Assembly (NCBI GenBank): GCA_000403315.2
Contig: KE159638.1
Coordinates: 326,000-376,206 of the forward strand
DNA length: 50,207 nucleotides
Source of the DNA: Lachnospiraceae bacterium A2
GTDB lineage: Bacteria; Bacillota; Clostridia; Lachnospirales; Lachnospiraceae
Direction: 5' to 3'
In this document: piece after piece, positions 37,257 through 45,612 of the stretch
How the letters are laid out: every line of letters begins with the position of its first letter
How positions within the stretch are numbered: the stretch's first letter is position 1
Made by a program: the position numbers and the translations under genes
Notes under the pieces: generated by a model
Seen by the model: only the letters and a program-made list of their open reading frames with translations
The model's database searches: none
Told to the model about the DNA's origin: nothing

Positions 37257-37984
37257 TATCTTTCCCCCTCTTTCACAATCGAAATGAAATATTCTTCAAG
37301 GTTAAATGAGTTGTCTTTTTTCAATTCCTGCAATGTCATTTCCCGCACAATCGCACCATTTGAAATGATACCGATTTTATCCGCTATATGTTCTACCTCA
37401 GATAAAATATGACTTGAAAAAAGAATAGTTATTCCGTCCTTTTCTACAAGGCTTTTGAATAAATCACGCATTTCATGAATACCTACGGGGTCAAGCCCAT
37501 TAACAGGCTCGTCCAGTATAAGCAGTTTAGGCTGATGTACCATAGCACGTGCAATAGCCAAACGTTGCCTCATACCAAGTGAAAACTCCGAAACGGGCTG
37601 ATTTCCGACGCTCTGCAATCCGACTTTGGATAAGGTCGTTTCCGTATCAGCTTTTTTAACACCCATATAGGCAAGATGTATGTTTAGGTTTTCTTTTGCT
37701 GATAAATGTTCGTAAAAAACAGGAACATCAATCATACTGCCGATATGCCGTAATATATCAGCTTTCTGTACTGTAACATCTTTTCCTAATACTTGAACCT
37801 CGCCCAAAGTAGGGGTTAATAAGCCGGTTAGTATTTTGAACATAGTTGTTTTTCCTGCTCCATTGATACCCAAAAAGCCGTATATTGTTCCTTTTTCTAC
37901 GGTTAATGAGCATTTACGAAGCACCTCATTTTTTCCAAAGGATTTGCATAATCCTTTCGTGTGAATGGCTTGTTCTGTTGACAT
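37256..37984 (-). CDS. ABC transporter ATPase, bacitracin/lantibiotic immunity type
   Basis: 242 residues from the ATG at 37984 (AGGAGG upstream); the 33-codon extension upstream has no ribosome site. Walker A is GINGAGKTT near residue 38, the signature is SLGMRQRLAIARAM, Walker B is LLILDEPVNGLDP, and the H-loop is FSSHILSEVE. This subfamily (BcrA-like) powers export of or resistance to peptide antibiotics. Its permease partner is destroyed by the IS1182-family element, so the pump should be inactive unless another permease serves it. Confidence 0.88.
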   Translation of the reverse strand: MSTEQAIHTKGLCKSFGKNEVLRKCSLTVEKGTIYGFLGINGAGKTTMFKILTGLLTPTLGEVQVLGKDVTVQKADILRHIGSMIDVPVFYEHLSAKENLNIHLAYMGVKKADTETTLSKVGLQSVGNQPVSEFSLGMRQRLAIARAMVHQPKLLILDEPVNGLDPVGIHEMRDLFKSLVEKDGITILFSSHILSEVEHIADKIGIISNGAIVREMTLQELKKDNSFNLEEYFISIVKEGER

Positions 37985-38109
37985 TAGATTTCCTCCTAGT
38001 ATAATAATGGTGTAGTCAATCAAGACTACTTGTTTAATAAGTTTCTTTAAATCAGATAACAGAAGAAGGTGTTCTTCCTTCATCAGATGTTATCCAAAAA
38101 TAATTATCA

Positions 38110-38357
38110 TGTCTGACGGTTCCTGATAGACACCAGATGAAACATAAGGTATTATCCCTTAGGATAGGATAAAGAATGTTCACCTCCTTGGGAAGCTGAT
38201 TTTCATCAGCCTATACCTACAAGTGAGTCAATTAGTCCATTCGACAGGGTTTTATGTTTTAGCTGGTTGGGAACCGGAAGGCGATACCCGTATAACACGC
38301 TAGGTTGTGTACCTGCCAGATTGGAAATGGATTCCTATCAGAAAGGAGCTTTCACCC
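38110..38357 (+). ncRNA. candidate bridge (seek) RNA of the IS110-family element
   Basis: A non-coding stretch before the transposase with hairpins such as GCTGATTTTCATCAGC and TATCCCTTAGGATA. IS110-family elements encode a target-choosing bridge RNA in this position (established for the family). Its loops and the target match cannot be defined by eye. Confidence 0.45.
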
Positions 38358-39674
38358 ATGCCAAACAAAGTTATTTTTAATCCTGAGGATCTATTCATCT
38401 CTGTTGGTATTGATGTCGGTGCTGACTTCTCATGGATGTCTATCGCACTTCCAAACCAACAGTTTGTAGGAAAACCTTATAAAATCCTACACAACAAAAT
38501 GAGTTCCCTTACAACCGCTGTTTCTAAAATAAAAGAAGCAGAAGAGCTGTATTCTTTGGAAAGTCGCATTTTCCTGGAATCCACGGGAATTTATCATTAC
38601 CCACTCTTCTGCTATCTTCGTGATAAGGGTTTTAACTGCTCAGTTATCAATCCTATCATCACTAAGAATAGCACAAATATCAACATACGAAAAGTACATA
38701 ATGACCGTTTTGATTCTAAAAAAGCGGCTTTGGTTGGTTTGAAACCTGATTTAAAGGTTTCTCTCATGCCTTCTGACCTTGCTTTGAACTGTCGTAATCT
38801 ATGTCGTGAATACTATGACTTAATGGATAACCGCAGCGCTTACGTGAACAAACTCCAAGGTGAACTTCGCATGGCATTTCCACAATATCTTGGTATTTTC
38901 TCCAAGGTTACAATTAATACATCCCTTACCTTATTGGAAACTTATTCCTCTCCATCTGCTTTTATTGAAGCAGACAAACAAGAGATTATTGGTATCATCA
39001 AGTCAACTGCCCGTTTTGGGCTTACATATGCCCAGAACAAGTATAATGCCATTATCCAGGCTGCTCATGAAGCAAATGAGTTCGGTTACATCATTGACAG
39101 CAACATCAAGCGGATTCGGCTCTATATCAGCTTCATCCGCAAATATGATGAAGAAATCGGCAGCATTCTAGAAGCAATGCACGAACTCGTAAATGCTAAT
39201 GAAGATACCGATTTTGTGAAACAGATTCACTTGATCGAAACATTCAAAGGTGCCGGTTTCTTATCTGCCATATCCCTCATGGGGGAGATTGGTGATTTTT
39301 CTGCATTTTCAAAACCAAAACAACTTTTTGCTTACTTTGGTCTTGATCCGTCAGTAAAACAATCCGGCAAATTTGAAGGTACCAAAATCCAAATGTCCAA
39401 AAGAGGCTCTGCCATAGCCAGACGGGTTGTTCATACACTAACTTTACAAAGCATCAGTGTATCCCGTACAGGTGAAGCTAAAAATCCAGTACTCCGGGAT
39501 TACTATCTCAAAAAATGTGGAGCAAAACCCAAGCTTGTGGCAATGGGTGCTGTTTCACACAAGGTATGCAACATAATATTTGCAATGCTCAGAGATAACA
39601 AGCCTTTTGAAATCATTACTCCGCAGGAACATATCAAACAATACAATGCTGCTAAATGCGACATAGCTGCATAA
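38358..39674 (+). CDS. IS110-family transposase (DEDD recombinase)
   Basis: 438 residues from the ATG at 38358, with AAAGGAG upstream. The N-terminal RuvC-like domain begins SVGIDVGADFSWMSIALPNQ (first Asp) and continues with FLESTGIYHYPLFCYL (Glu) and NDRFDSKKAALVGL (Asp). The C-terminal Tnp20 domain holds LIETFKGAGFLSAISLMGEI, FAYFGLDPSVKQSG and the serine motif QMSKRGSAIARR. It is full length and intact. Confidence 0.92.
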   Translation: MPNKVIFNPEDLFISVGIDVGADFSWMSIALPNQQFVGKPYKILHNKMSSLTTAVSKIKEAEELYSLESRIFLESTGIYHYPLFCYLRDKGFNCSVINPIITKNSTNINIRKVHNDRFDSKKAALVGLKPDLKVSLMPSDLALNCRNLCREYYDLMDNRSAYVNKLQGELRMAFPQYLGIFSKVTINTSLTLLETYSSPSAFIEADKQEIIGIIKSTARFGLTYAQNKYNAIIQAAHEANEFGYIIDSNIKRIRLYISFIRKYDEEIGSILEAMHELVNANEDTDFVKQIHLIETFKGAGFLSAISLMGEIGDFSAFSKPKQLFAYFGLDPSVKQSGKFEGTKIQMSKRGSAIARRVVHTLTLQSISVSRTGEAKNPVLRDYYLKKCGAKPKLVAMGAVSHKVCNIIFAMLRDNKPFEIITPQEHIKQYNAAKCDIAA

Positions 39675-39786
39675 AACACTGCAAATCCAACGAATCAATA
39701 TCTTTTTGAAAAATGATATTTTCACCAAGGGGAAAGTCTGCCCTTTTTTAGAAGAAAAATATTTTTCATTTACCTATTGACATTTA

Positions 39787-39891
39787 TTAGCTGGACTCAT
39801 ATTTTGAATATTGTATTGCCTTTTCCCGCTCCGCAGACGGCACATCACCAGGCAGAGCCGACAGTTTACTCATAAATTCTGTTCTATCCAT
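39787..39891 (-). pseudogene. DUF1700-like membrane protein, N-terminal stub
   Basis: 34 codons (DRTEFMSKLSALPGDVPSAE, then REKAIQYSKYESS) that match the start of DUF1700 proteins, which follow PadR regulators in many clostridia. The ATG overlaps the PadR stop. The frame leaves the family at the IS110-family edge. Confidence 0.6.
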
Positions 39892-40210
39892 TCCTTAAAC
39901 ATCCCTCAAAGATACCGTTCAATTTGGCAGAATACCGATACCACTCGCTAATATACGGATTAAGCTGCGTTCTTCCTTTCTCCGTAATCCTGTAGTAACG
40001 CCTGTTGCGCCCCGCACATTCCATATCATACGCTTCCAGACACTCATCTTTCTGTAACCTGCGCAGAACTGAATACAGCACAGATTCAGAAATTTCAATG
40101 ACCTGCCGCACCTCCTGTGTAATTTTATACCCGTATGTACCCTCTGGCTCATGGGATATCATAGCCAGCACAACGGCATCCAGCAATGCCGCACCTGTGT
40201 TAAAAACCAT
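39884..40210 (-). CDS. PadR-family transcriptional regulator (short type)
   Basis: 108 residues, with AAAGGAG before the ATG. It has the winged-helix pattern LDAVVLAMISHEPEGTYGYK, ESVLYSVLRRLQKDECLEAY and GRNRRYYRITEKGRTQL of short PadR regulators that pair with DUF1700/DUF1707 membrane proteins. The partner gene is truncated by the IS110-family element. The ABC permease gene lies upstream on the same strand with a 90-base gap. Confidence 0.88.
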   Translation of the reverse strand: MVFNTGAALLDAVVLAMISHEPEGTYGYKITQEVRQVIEISESVLYSVLRRLQKDECLEAYDMECAGRNRRYYRITEKGRTQLNPYISEWYRYSAKLNGIFEGCLRNG

Positions 40211-40300
40211 GCAATATACTCCTTTCCTGTTATTTATATATCTTATAAAGTTCTCTCCATGTGTGAATATATAAAAAATTATGTAAAAGGTATAATGTGC

Positions 40301-41071
40301 CTATGATAGTCTGCGCTTATAAACTTGTGCTGCTGCGGTAAACGCAATTATAATTATTGCTATGCACCAAGCAAGAGCTATCCACAAGCTGTTCCCCAAA
40401 GGCAAGCCAAGCGTCAAGGCACGAATACTGTCAATAATCGGTGTCATAGGCTGTATTTCTGCAAACCACCTAATACCGCCGGACATGGTATCAGTAGGAG
40501 CAAAGCCGGAACTGATGAAAGGCAAAATAAAGAGTGGAAACATTAAACCACTGGAGCCTTCCGGCGATTTTGAAATTAGTCCACATAGTACAGCAAGCAA
40601 TGAAATCGCAATGTTTACTAAGATAAGCAAGGCTGCAACAATAAGCCAATCCACAAAGCCGCTATGTGGCCGAAAACCAAGGACAAAGGCAGTAATAATG
40701 ATTACGGTGCTTGAAATTGTATTTCTCACTACTCCCGCGCCAGTATGACCTATCAGTACGGCAGATTTTGAAATTGACATAGAACGGAAACGGTCTATTA
40801 TGCCTTTTGTCATATCTGTTGCGACGTTCATTGCCGAGTGTTGAGAAGCCTGCCCAAGACTTTGCATAATAATTCCCGGCACAATAAAATCAATGTAGTT
40901 TAGGCTTCCCACATCTGCTATATTCCCAAATACCGTTCCAAACAAGAGCATTAAAAAGAATGGTGTTATTGTTGCCATCAACAATGCTTCGGGGTTTCGC
41001 AAAGAAATAAGCAGGCAGCGTTTAAACATTATCCAAGAGTCAAGAAATGATATACTTTTGAGTTTATGCAC
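40301..41071 (-). CDS. ABC-2 type permease, DrrB-like
   Basis: 256 residues with about six membrane segments. It begins FKRCLLISLRNPEALLMATI and contains FIVPGIIMQSLGQASQHSAM then TKGIIDRFRSMSISKSAVLI, the EAA-like loop of daunorubicin-type (DrrB) drug exporters. The start lies three bases after the ATPase stop. It is the intact half of the second transporter system in this module. Confidence 0.9.
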   Translation of the reverse strand: MHKLKSISFLDSWIMFKRCLLISLRNPEALLMATITPFFLMLLFGTVFGNIADVGSLNYIDFIVPGIIMQSLGQASQHSAMNVATDMTKGIIDRFRSMSISKSAVLIGHTGAGVVRNTISSTVIIITAFVLGFRPHSGFVDWLIVAALLILVNIAISLLAVLCGLISKSPEGSSGLMFPLFILPFISSGFAPTDTMSGGIRWFAEIQPMTPIIDSIRALTLGLPLGNSLWIALAWCIAIIIIAFTAAAQVYKRRLS

Positions 41072-41073
41072 GA

Positions 41074-41910
41074 TTATTTTCCTCCTTTTTCATCAGTCAA
41101 CGTTAAAAACACTTTTTCCAAAGAGGGAAGTTTTTGCTCAAAGCTGTCAATCGTTATACCGTTCTCATTTAATAATGCCATTGCTTCGGCTGCTTGTTCT
41201 TTATTTTGAAAATTGAGTTGGGCGCCGCGCTGCGGCATTATTGTTTTTAGGTATTGCGGTGTCCCCTCTGCAAGTATCTTACCGCCATGAAGAATGGCGA
41301 TATAATCCGCAAGATATTCTGCTTCTTCCAAATACTGTGTAGTAAGGAATACCGTTGTTCCTCCGGCAGCTAATTCTTTTACTAAATCCCACATAGCGAT
41401 ACGATTTTGAGGGTCAAGCCCAGTGGTGGGTTCATCAAGAAAAATAATTTGTGGCTTTCCCATAAGGCTCATGGCTATATCTAATCTGCGACGCATACCT
41501 CCAGAATAAGTAGATACTTTGCTGTCTGCTGCGTCCTGCAAATGGAAGAAAGCCAACCACTCATTCACCTTATTTTTGACATCGTTCAGACGTTTAAGCT
41601 GTCCGATAAGGTTTAGGTTTTCTCTGCCTGTCAAAACTTCATCTACCGCTGTGAATTGCCCTGTCAGACTAATGCACTCACGCACATAATATCCTTGACG
41701 AACCACATCAAAGCCGTTAATGGTTGCTTTGCCGCTGTCCGGCTTCATCAATGTAGAAAGGATCTTTACGACAGTTGTTTTCCCTGCGCCGTTTGAGCCA
41801 AGCAGGGCAAAAACACTGCCTTTACGGACAGTAAAGCTAACATCTTTCAAGACGTGATTTGCCTTATAAGATTTTTTTAATCCCGATACGTCAATCATAG
41901 TTTCTATCAT
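41074..41910 (-). CDS. ABC transporter ATPase, DrrA-like
   Basis: 278 residues, with AAGGAGG before the ATG at 41910. Walker A is LGSNGAGKTTVVK, the signature is YSGGMRRRLDIAMSL, Walker B is IIFLDEPTTGLDP, and the H-loop region is FLTTQYLEEAEYLAD, the Q-Y variant common in DrrA proteins. The last 60 residues form the C-terminal domain of drug exporters. With the permease at 40301 it forms an efflux pump, controlled by the TetR regulator upstream. Confidence 0.92.
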   Translation of the reverse strand: MIETMIDVSGLKKSYKANHVLKDVSFTVRKGSVFALLGSNGAGKTTVVKILSTLMKPDSGKATINGFDVVRQGYYVRECISLTGQFTAVDEVLTGRENLNLIGQLKRLNDVKNKVNEWLAFFHLQDAADSKVSTYSGGMRRRLDIAMSLMGKPQIIFLDEPTTGLDPQNRIAMWDLVKELAAGGTTVFLTTQYLEEAEYLADYIAILHGGKILAEGTPQYLKTIMPQRGAQLNFQNKEQAAEAMALLNENGITIDSFEQKLPSLEKVFLTLTDEKGGK

Positions 41911-41924
41911 ATTACCCTCCTTAA

Positions 41925-41940
41925 ATACATACGTATGTAT
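41925..41940. promoter_or_regulatory. TetR operator before the ABC operon
   Basis: ATACATACGTATGTAT is a perfect 16-base palindrome directly before the ribosome site of the ATPase gene. The core ACATACGTATGT recurs before the tetR gene (42649-42660). Confidence 0.8.
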
Positions 41941-41949
41941 GTTTTAGGT

Positions 41950-41985
41950 CTTAATTTAACTGCCTATATGGGCAGTTAAATTAAG
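41950..41985 (-). terminator. perfect hairpin after tetR
   Basis: CTTAATTTAACTGCC and GGCAGTTAAATTAAG pair over 15 bases with a six-base loop, directly after the tetR stop. There is no T-run, and the hairpin lies only 10 bases upstream of the operator. Confidence 0.65.
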
Positions 41986-41988
41986 ATT

Positions 41989-42633
41989 TTATTCTTTTTC
42001 AAATTCGTGTTTGCCTATTTCGTCCAGAAGCTCTTTCATTTCTTTATCCATAAAGGGTACGCCCAACACTTGTCCCAACTGTTCGAGAAATGATACTTTA
42101 TCGGAATACTCTTTGTAAGATACTTGAAATGTAAAAGGACTTAACCATGAAGCAATCAGCATAGAGATAACTTGTGCTGCTTGCTTTGGGTATTTTACGG
42201 AAATCGAACCGTCCGTATTTCCCTCAATCAACAGTTTTTCAACGTAGGGAGCTACTACATTTACTTGCGTGAGCATTTCGTTCTTAAAGACAACAGGGCT
42301 ATCTGATAATTTTTTCATTTCTGCTCTTAAACTATCGCTCATATCCAAACGGGGCGTGAGGTCAAGTTTGAATACAAACCTAAGTTTTTCAAGGGCGTTT
42401 AGCTCTTTCTGCCTGTTAGCAAGGAGAAACGGATTGTTGTCATTAAAAGACTTATACATAACGCCAGAAATCAATTCTTCACGTGATTTGAAGTAATGAT
42501 AAAATGCTCCGCGAGTTACGCCAAGCTCTTTTACAACATCTTCAACATTGACATTTTCTAATCCCTTTTCGGCAAAAAGACGTGTGGCTGTTTCTAATAT
42601 CTCCTGTTTCGTTTTTTTATCAGAACGTGGCAT
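41989..42633 (-). CDS. TetR-family transcriptional regulator
   Basis: 214 residues, with GGAGGTGA before the ATG. The TetR DNA-binding domain is unmistakable: KQEILETATRLFAEKGLENV, then VVKELGVTRGAFYHYFKSRE. The rest is the usual helical ligand domain. It precedes the DrrAB-like pump, and the same palindrome lies in front of both, so it should repress itself and the pump until a drug binds. Confidence 0.92.
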   Translation of the reverse strand: MPRSDKKTKQEILETATRLFAEKGLENVNVEDVVKELGVTRGAFYHYFKSREELISGVMYKSFNDNNPFLLANRQKELNALEKLRFVFKLDLTPRLDMSDSLRAEMKKLSDSPVVFKNEMLTQVNVVAPYVEKLLIEGNTDGSISVKYPKQAAQVISMLIASWLSPFTFQVSYKEYSDKVSFLEQLGQVLGVPFMDKEMKELLDEIGKHEFEKE

Positions 42634-42648
42634 ACAATCACCTCCAAA

Positions 42649-42700
42649 ACATACGTATGTATGTCCTGCCTATTATAGCTTTTATTCTTTGCGTTGTCAA
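42649..42700 (-). promoter_or_regulatory. tetR promoter with TetR operator
   Basis: Read on the - strand: TTGACA (42700-42695), a 17-base spacer, TATAAT (42677-42672), then the operator ACATACGTATGT (42660-42649) just after the expected start site. Confidence 0.85.
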
Positions 42701-42815
42701 TAGACTTCAAGGAAAAGGTTACAAGTATATATGCTCTATTTTGACTAACTAATAGAACTGTGTAGACATATCCAAAAGGAAAGGTGAACAGTAAAATGTA
42801 ATAGGGTGAATAACT

Positions 42816-43169
42816 ATGGCAAAAAGACCAGTACCAAAATACGACTTCAAGGCTTTTGAGGCAGCTATAAAGGCGGCGCGGACAGGGCGCAAGGAGAGCC
42901 GCAAGAAAGTAAGCGACGAAATGTTTATCTCGCCGCGCTACCTTGCGAACATTGAGAACAAGGGGCAGCACCCAAGTTTACAGATATTCTTTGAGCTGAT
43001 ACAGCGTTACCATATATCCGTAGACCAATTCCTGTTAGACACGCCCGCCGTAAAGGACACAAAGCGGCGGCAGCTTGACGCGCTCCTTGACGGTATGAGC
43101 GATACGGGCATACGGATTGTGACCGCAACGGCAAAAGAGATTTCCGAAGTCGAAAAAGAGGGCGAATAG
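42816..43169 (+). CDS. Tn916 Orf9-like XRE regulator
   Basis: 117 residues. The HTH domain reads YDFKAFEAAIKAARTGRKES, then MFISPRYLANIENKGQHPSL, closely following the Orf9 repressor of Tn916-like elements. The C-terminal half is helical (RRQLDALLDGMSDTGIRIVT). It is on the opposite strand to the KTR, sigma and orf8-like genes, as in Tn916, but about 8 kb of transporter cargo now separates them. The ribosome site is weak. Confidence 0.82.
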   Translation: MAKRPVPKYDFKAFEAAIKAARTGRKESRKKVSDEMFISPRYLANIENKGQHPSLQIFFELIQRYHISVDQFLLDTPAVKDTKRRQLDALLDGMSDTGIRIVTATAKEISEVEKEGE

Positions 43170-43202
43170 GAATGTCCGGCTTAAAACTGAACAGTATTTA
43201 GA

Positions 43203-43231
43203 GAGCGTTGTAATCTTTTTTTGAGATTGCA
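43203..43231 (+). terminator. hairpin after the XRE gene
   Basis: The arms AGCGTTGTAATC and GATTGCAGCG pair imperfectly around a T-rich loop. The stretch 43232-43438 after it holds no gene and may include the oriT of element D, next to the mobC stub; a GAAGCGGGTACCCACTTC dyad-like site lies near 43327. Confidence 0.45.
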
Positions 43232-43438
43232 GCGTTTTTCTTTTGCGTAAGTTTGGCAAAATCGCTTTTTCTCCGTAGTAAGGGATAAGAGCCTAAAGGA
43301 TAAAAACATTCGTAGCAAGCATAGGAAGCGGGTACCCACTTCCGTATTTTCGCCCTCCCGCGCTGCGGCTCGTCGGTTGAAAATGGCTTGTTGGGAAGTG
43401 TCCCAAACCCTCGGAACGGAAAGGAAAGGAGCGAATAC

Positions 43439-43500
43439 ATGGACGGACGCAAAAGGACGGTGCAAATCAAATTCAGAGTGACGGAAGCGGAACGGGATTT
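43439..43500 (+). pseudogene. MobC-like gene, N-terminal stub (element D)
   Basis: 21 codons (DGRKRTVQIKFRVTEAERDF) with a good ribosome site (AAAGGAG) before the IS3-family element starts. The sequence is the typical start of MobC/ribbon-helix-helix relaxosome proteins. On the other side of the IS the relaxase C-terminal half resumes, so about 1 kb or more of mob DNA is deleted. Confidence 0.7.
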
Positions 43501-43579
43501 TGGTGTTAGTATATAAGTGTGGACAGAAAAAGTTGAACAACTTATACTATCAAGTGAAAGAGCAAAGGAGATGTTCAAA

Positions 43580-43870
43580 ATGGCAAAAAACCAAAAATCT
43601 TACACTCTGGAATATAAACAGCAGATCGTGGATCTGTACAATGCCGGAGGAACCTCGTATCCACAACTGGAGCGTGAATATGGCGTAAATCGGAGTACTA
43701 TCAGTGGGTGGGTAAAGCAGCTTTCCCCAATCAAAGTATCGGGGGAGGAAACGGTTACCCTCAGGGAGTATAAGGCTCTCCAGAAAGAGAACCAGCGTCT
43801 TAAGACTGGGAATGAAATATTAAAAAAAGCGACCGCCATATTCGCAAAAGAACAACAGCCGAAATTGTGA
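43580..43870 (+). CDS. IS3-family transposase OrfA
   Basis: 96 residues from the ATG at 43580 (AAAGGAG 9 bases upstream). It is an HTH_Tnp_1 domain (YTLEYKQQIVDLYNAGGTSY, then EYGVNRSTISGWVKQL) with a leucine-zipper-like end (LREYKALQKENQRLKTGNEI). It overlaps OrfB by four bases. An A7 run at 43822-43828 is a likely -1 slippage site for making the OrfAB transposase. Confidence 0.88.
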   Translation: MAKNQKSYTLEYKQQIVDLYNAGGTSYPQLEREYGVNRSTISGWVKQLSPIKVSGEETVTLREYKALQKENQRLKTGNEILKKATAIFAKEQQPKL

Positions 43871-44733
43871 CTTTTATCCAGAACAACCTGGCCGATTACT
43901 CTGTATCCCAGCTTTGCAGTGCCTTGAAATTCCCAAGGAGTACTTATTACAAGGCCCTGGTTCGTGTACCTTCAAATAAGCAAAAGGAGTTTGAAGAATT
44001 CGGCCGGAAAGTGAAACAGGCATATGAGGACTCAAAACAGAGATATGGGGCTGTCAAAATATGCCGCATACTGAATGATAATGGTACACCTTGCAGTGTC
44101 AAGCGGGTGCAGAGGCATATGGCAGAGCAGGGGCTGTGCTCTGTTGTAGTAAGGAAGTACAACCACCGTGCCAATCATGGCAGCATTCCAGATAATAAGG
44201 TAAATATTTTGAAGCGTGATTTTGAAACGGAGACCATCAACCAAAAATGGTGTACGGACATTACTTACATCCATGTTCAGAAAGAAGGATGGACCTATCT
44301 GGCGTCTGTTATGGATCTATGCAGCCGCAAGATCATCGGGTATGCCTATGGAACATCTATGACGGCGGAACTGGCAGTCCAGGCAGTAAAGAATGCGTGC
44401 CTGAATGTCGCGGATACAGAGGGGATTATCTTGCACAGCGACCTTGGAAGCCAGTACACAGGCCAGGTATTTGAAAACTACTTGGCCAGCAGGGGAATCC
44501 TACATTCTTTCAGCCGTAAGGGAAATCCATATGACAATGCCTGTATTGAGTCATTCCATTCCGTGCTGAAAAAGGAAGAAATCTATCTCCATACCTATCA
44601 GGATTCAGCGGAAGCCCGCAGAGCAATCTTTGAATACATAGAGGGCTGGTATAACCGTAAAAGAATACACAGTGCTATTGGTTATATGACACCCCAACAA
44701 AAGGAGGATGAGGAACTTAAAAAAGCAGCATAA
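43867..44733 (+). CDS. IS3-family transposase OrfB
   Basis: 288 residues from the GTG at 43867; the frame is open upstream to the A7 slippage run. An HTH_21 region (VKQAYEDSKQRYGAVKICRI) precedes the integrase core. The catalytic residues are in KWCTDITYIHV, LHSDLGSQYTG and NACIESFHSVLKKEE (the DDE triad with the expected spacing). The sequence ends GYMTPQQKEDEELKKAA. It is intact. Confidence 0.92.
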   Translation: MTFIQNNLADYSVSQLCSALKFPRSTYYKALVRVPSNKQKEFEEFGRKVKQAYEDSKQRYGAVKICRILNDNGTPCSVKRVQRHMAEQGLCSVVVRKYNHRANHGSIPDNKVNILKRDFETETINQKWCTDITYIHVQKEGWTYLASVMDLCSRKIIGYAYGTSMTAELAVQAVKNACLNVADTEGIILHSDLGSQYTGQVFENYLASRGILHSFSRKGNPYDNACIESFHSVLKKEEIYLHTYQDSAEARRAIFEYIEGWYNRKRIHSAIGYMTPQQKEDEELKKAA

Positions 44734-44773
44734 CCTTTCGACTTTTTTTGTCTAAAGTATTGACATAGATCCA

Positions 44774-45612
44774 TATTGAAAGACACAGAGTTTTACGGCG
44801 GGAGCAGAAAAGAATACCGGCTGAAACAAAACGGCGGGCTGTCGCATCGGGAGATTTTGAAAGCAGATATTGACGCCGCCCTTGCCCAGTCCGCCAACTT
44901 CAAGGCATTTGAAATCCGCTTAAAGGATATGGGCTATGAAATCTGCCGAGATGAAAACTTCGCCCATTATTCCGTAAAAGGGACAGGCTGGCAGAGGGCA
45001 GTCCGCTTAGACCGGCTTGGGAAAGAATACACGTCCGAAGCAATCAGGGCAAGGCTGCTTGACAACCAGCGGCACGTCGGCTATGTCCCATTCCACAAAC
45101 CCAAATATACGCCGCTCCTTACGCTCGAAATTGAGTACCGTAAAATACAGCGCATGGACGGCATACAGATACTTTTCGCCCTTGTGATTGAACTTTGCAG
45201 GCTGATTACGGGAAACAATATTACTCCTGAAACTCCCCATCCGCTCTCCCCCGCTATGCGGCAGGAAATTGTAAAATTAGATAAAACGCTGAAAGAATAC
45301 AAGCTCTTATGTGAGAACAACATTGATTCCCCGCAGGAGCTTGTTTCTTTTATCAGTGAAAAGCGTGGGCAGATTTCCGATTTGGAAAAAGAACGGCAGT
45401 CAGTTTACAACCGCAACCGCCATAAGAAAAGTGAGGAATTAAATGCACAGGCAAGAGAAATCTCCGCCAGGATAAAACCTCTGCGGGCGGAATTATCCCT
45501 TGCAAAGGCTGTCCTTGAAAAAATACCGAAGCTGCAAGCGGTAATTGAAGCCGAACGGCAGGCGGAAACCGCCGTTATAATTGAAAATAAGGAAAGAAGG
45601 CATGCACGATGA
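44774..45612 (+). pseudogene. relaxase C-terminal half (element D)
   Basis: About 278 codons open from the IS3-family edge; the apparent TTG start at 44776 has no ribosome site. The sequence begins EFYGGSRKEYRLKQNGGLSH and ends in a charged coiled coil, the non-catalytic part of a MOB-P relaxase of a different subtype from those of elements A and B. The histidine motif is missing. The end overlaps the ParB-like gene by four bases. Confidence 0.8.

Larger units (their letters stand above)
38090..39786 (+). mobile_element. IS110-family insertion sequence (ends approximate)
   Basis: A complete DEDD transposase with about 260 bases of structured non-coding DNA before it and about 110 after. IS110 elements lack inverted repeats, so the ends are set by the neighbouring genes: the leader of the ABC ATPase at the left, the cut DUF1700-like gene at the right. 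Confidence 0.75.
43501..44773 (+). mobile_element. IS3-family insertion sequence, copy 1
   Basis: 1273 bases with 35-base imperfect terminal repeats (TGGTGTTAG... and TGGATCTAT..., both ending in GACA-A-AAAAGT). The bases flanking it (ATTT and TATT) do not form a target duplication, consistent with a deletion or recombination at this copy. A second copy enters the window end at 50113. Confidence 0.85.

Noticed and set aside
37985..38083. An N-terminal extension of the ABC ATPase
   Set aside because: The ATG at 37984 has an ideal ribosome site; the extension lies in a hairpin-rich leader and does not match the family.
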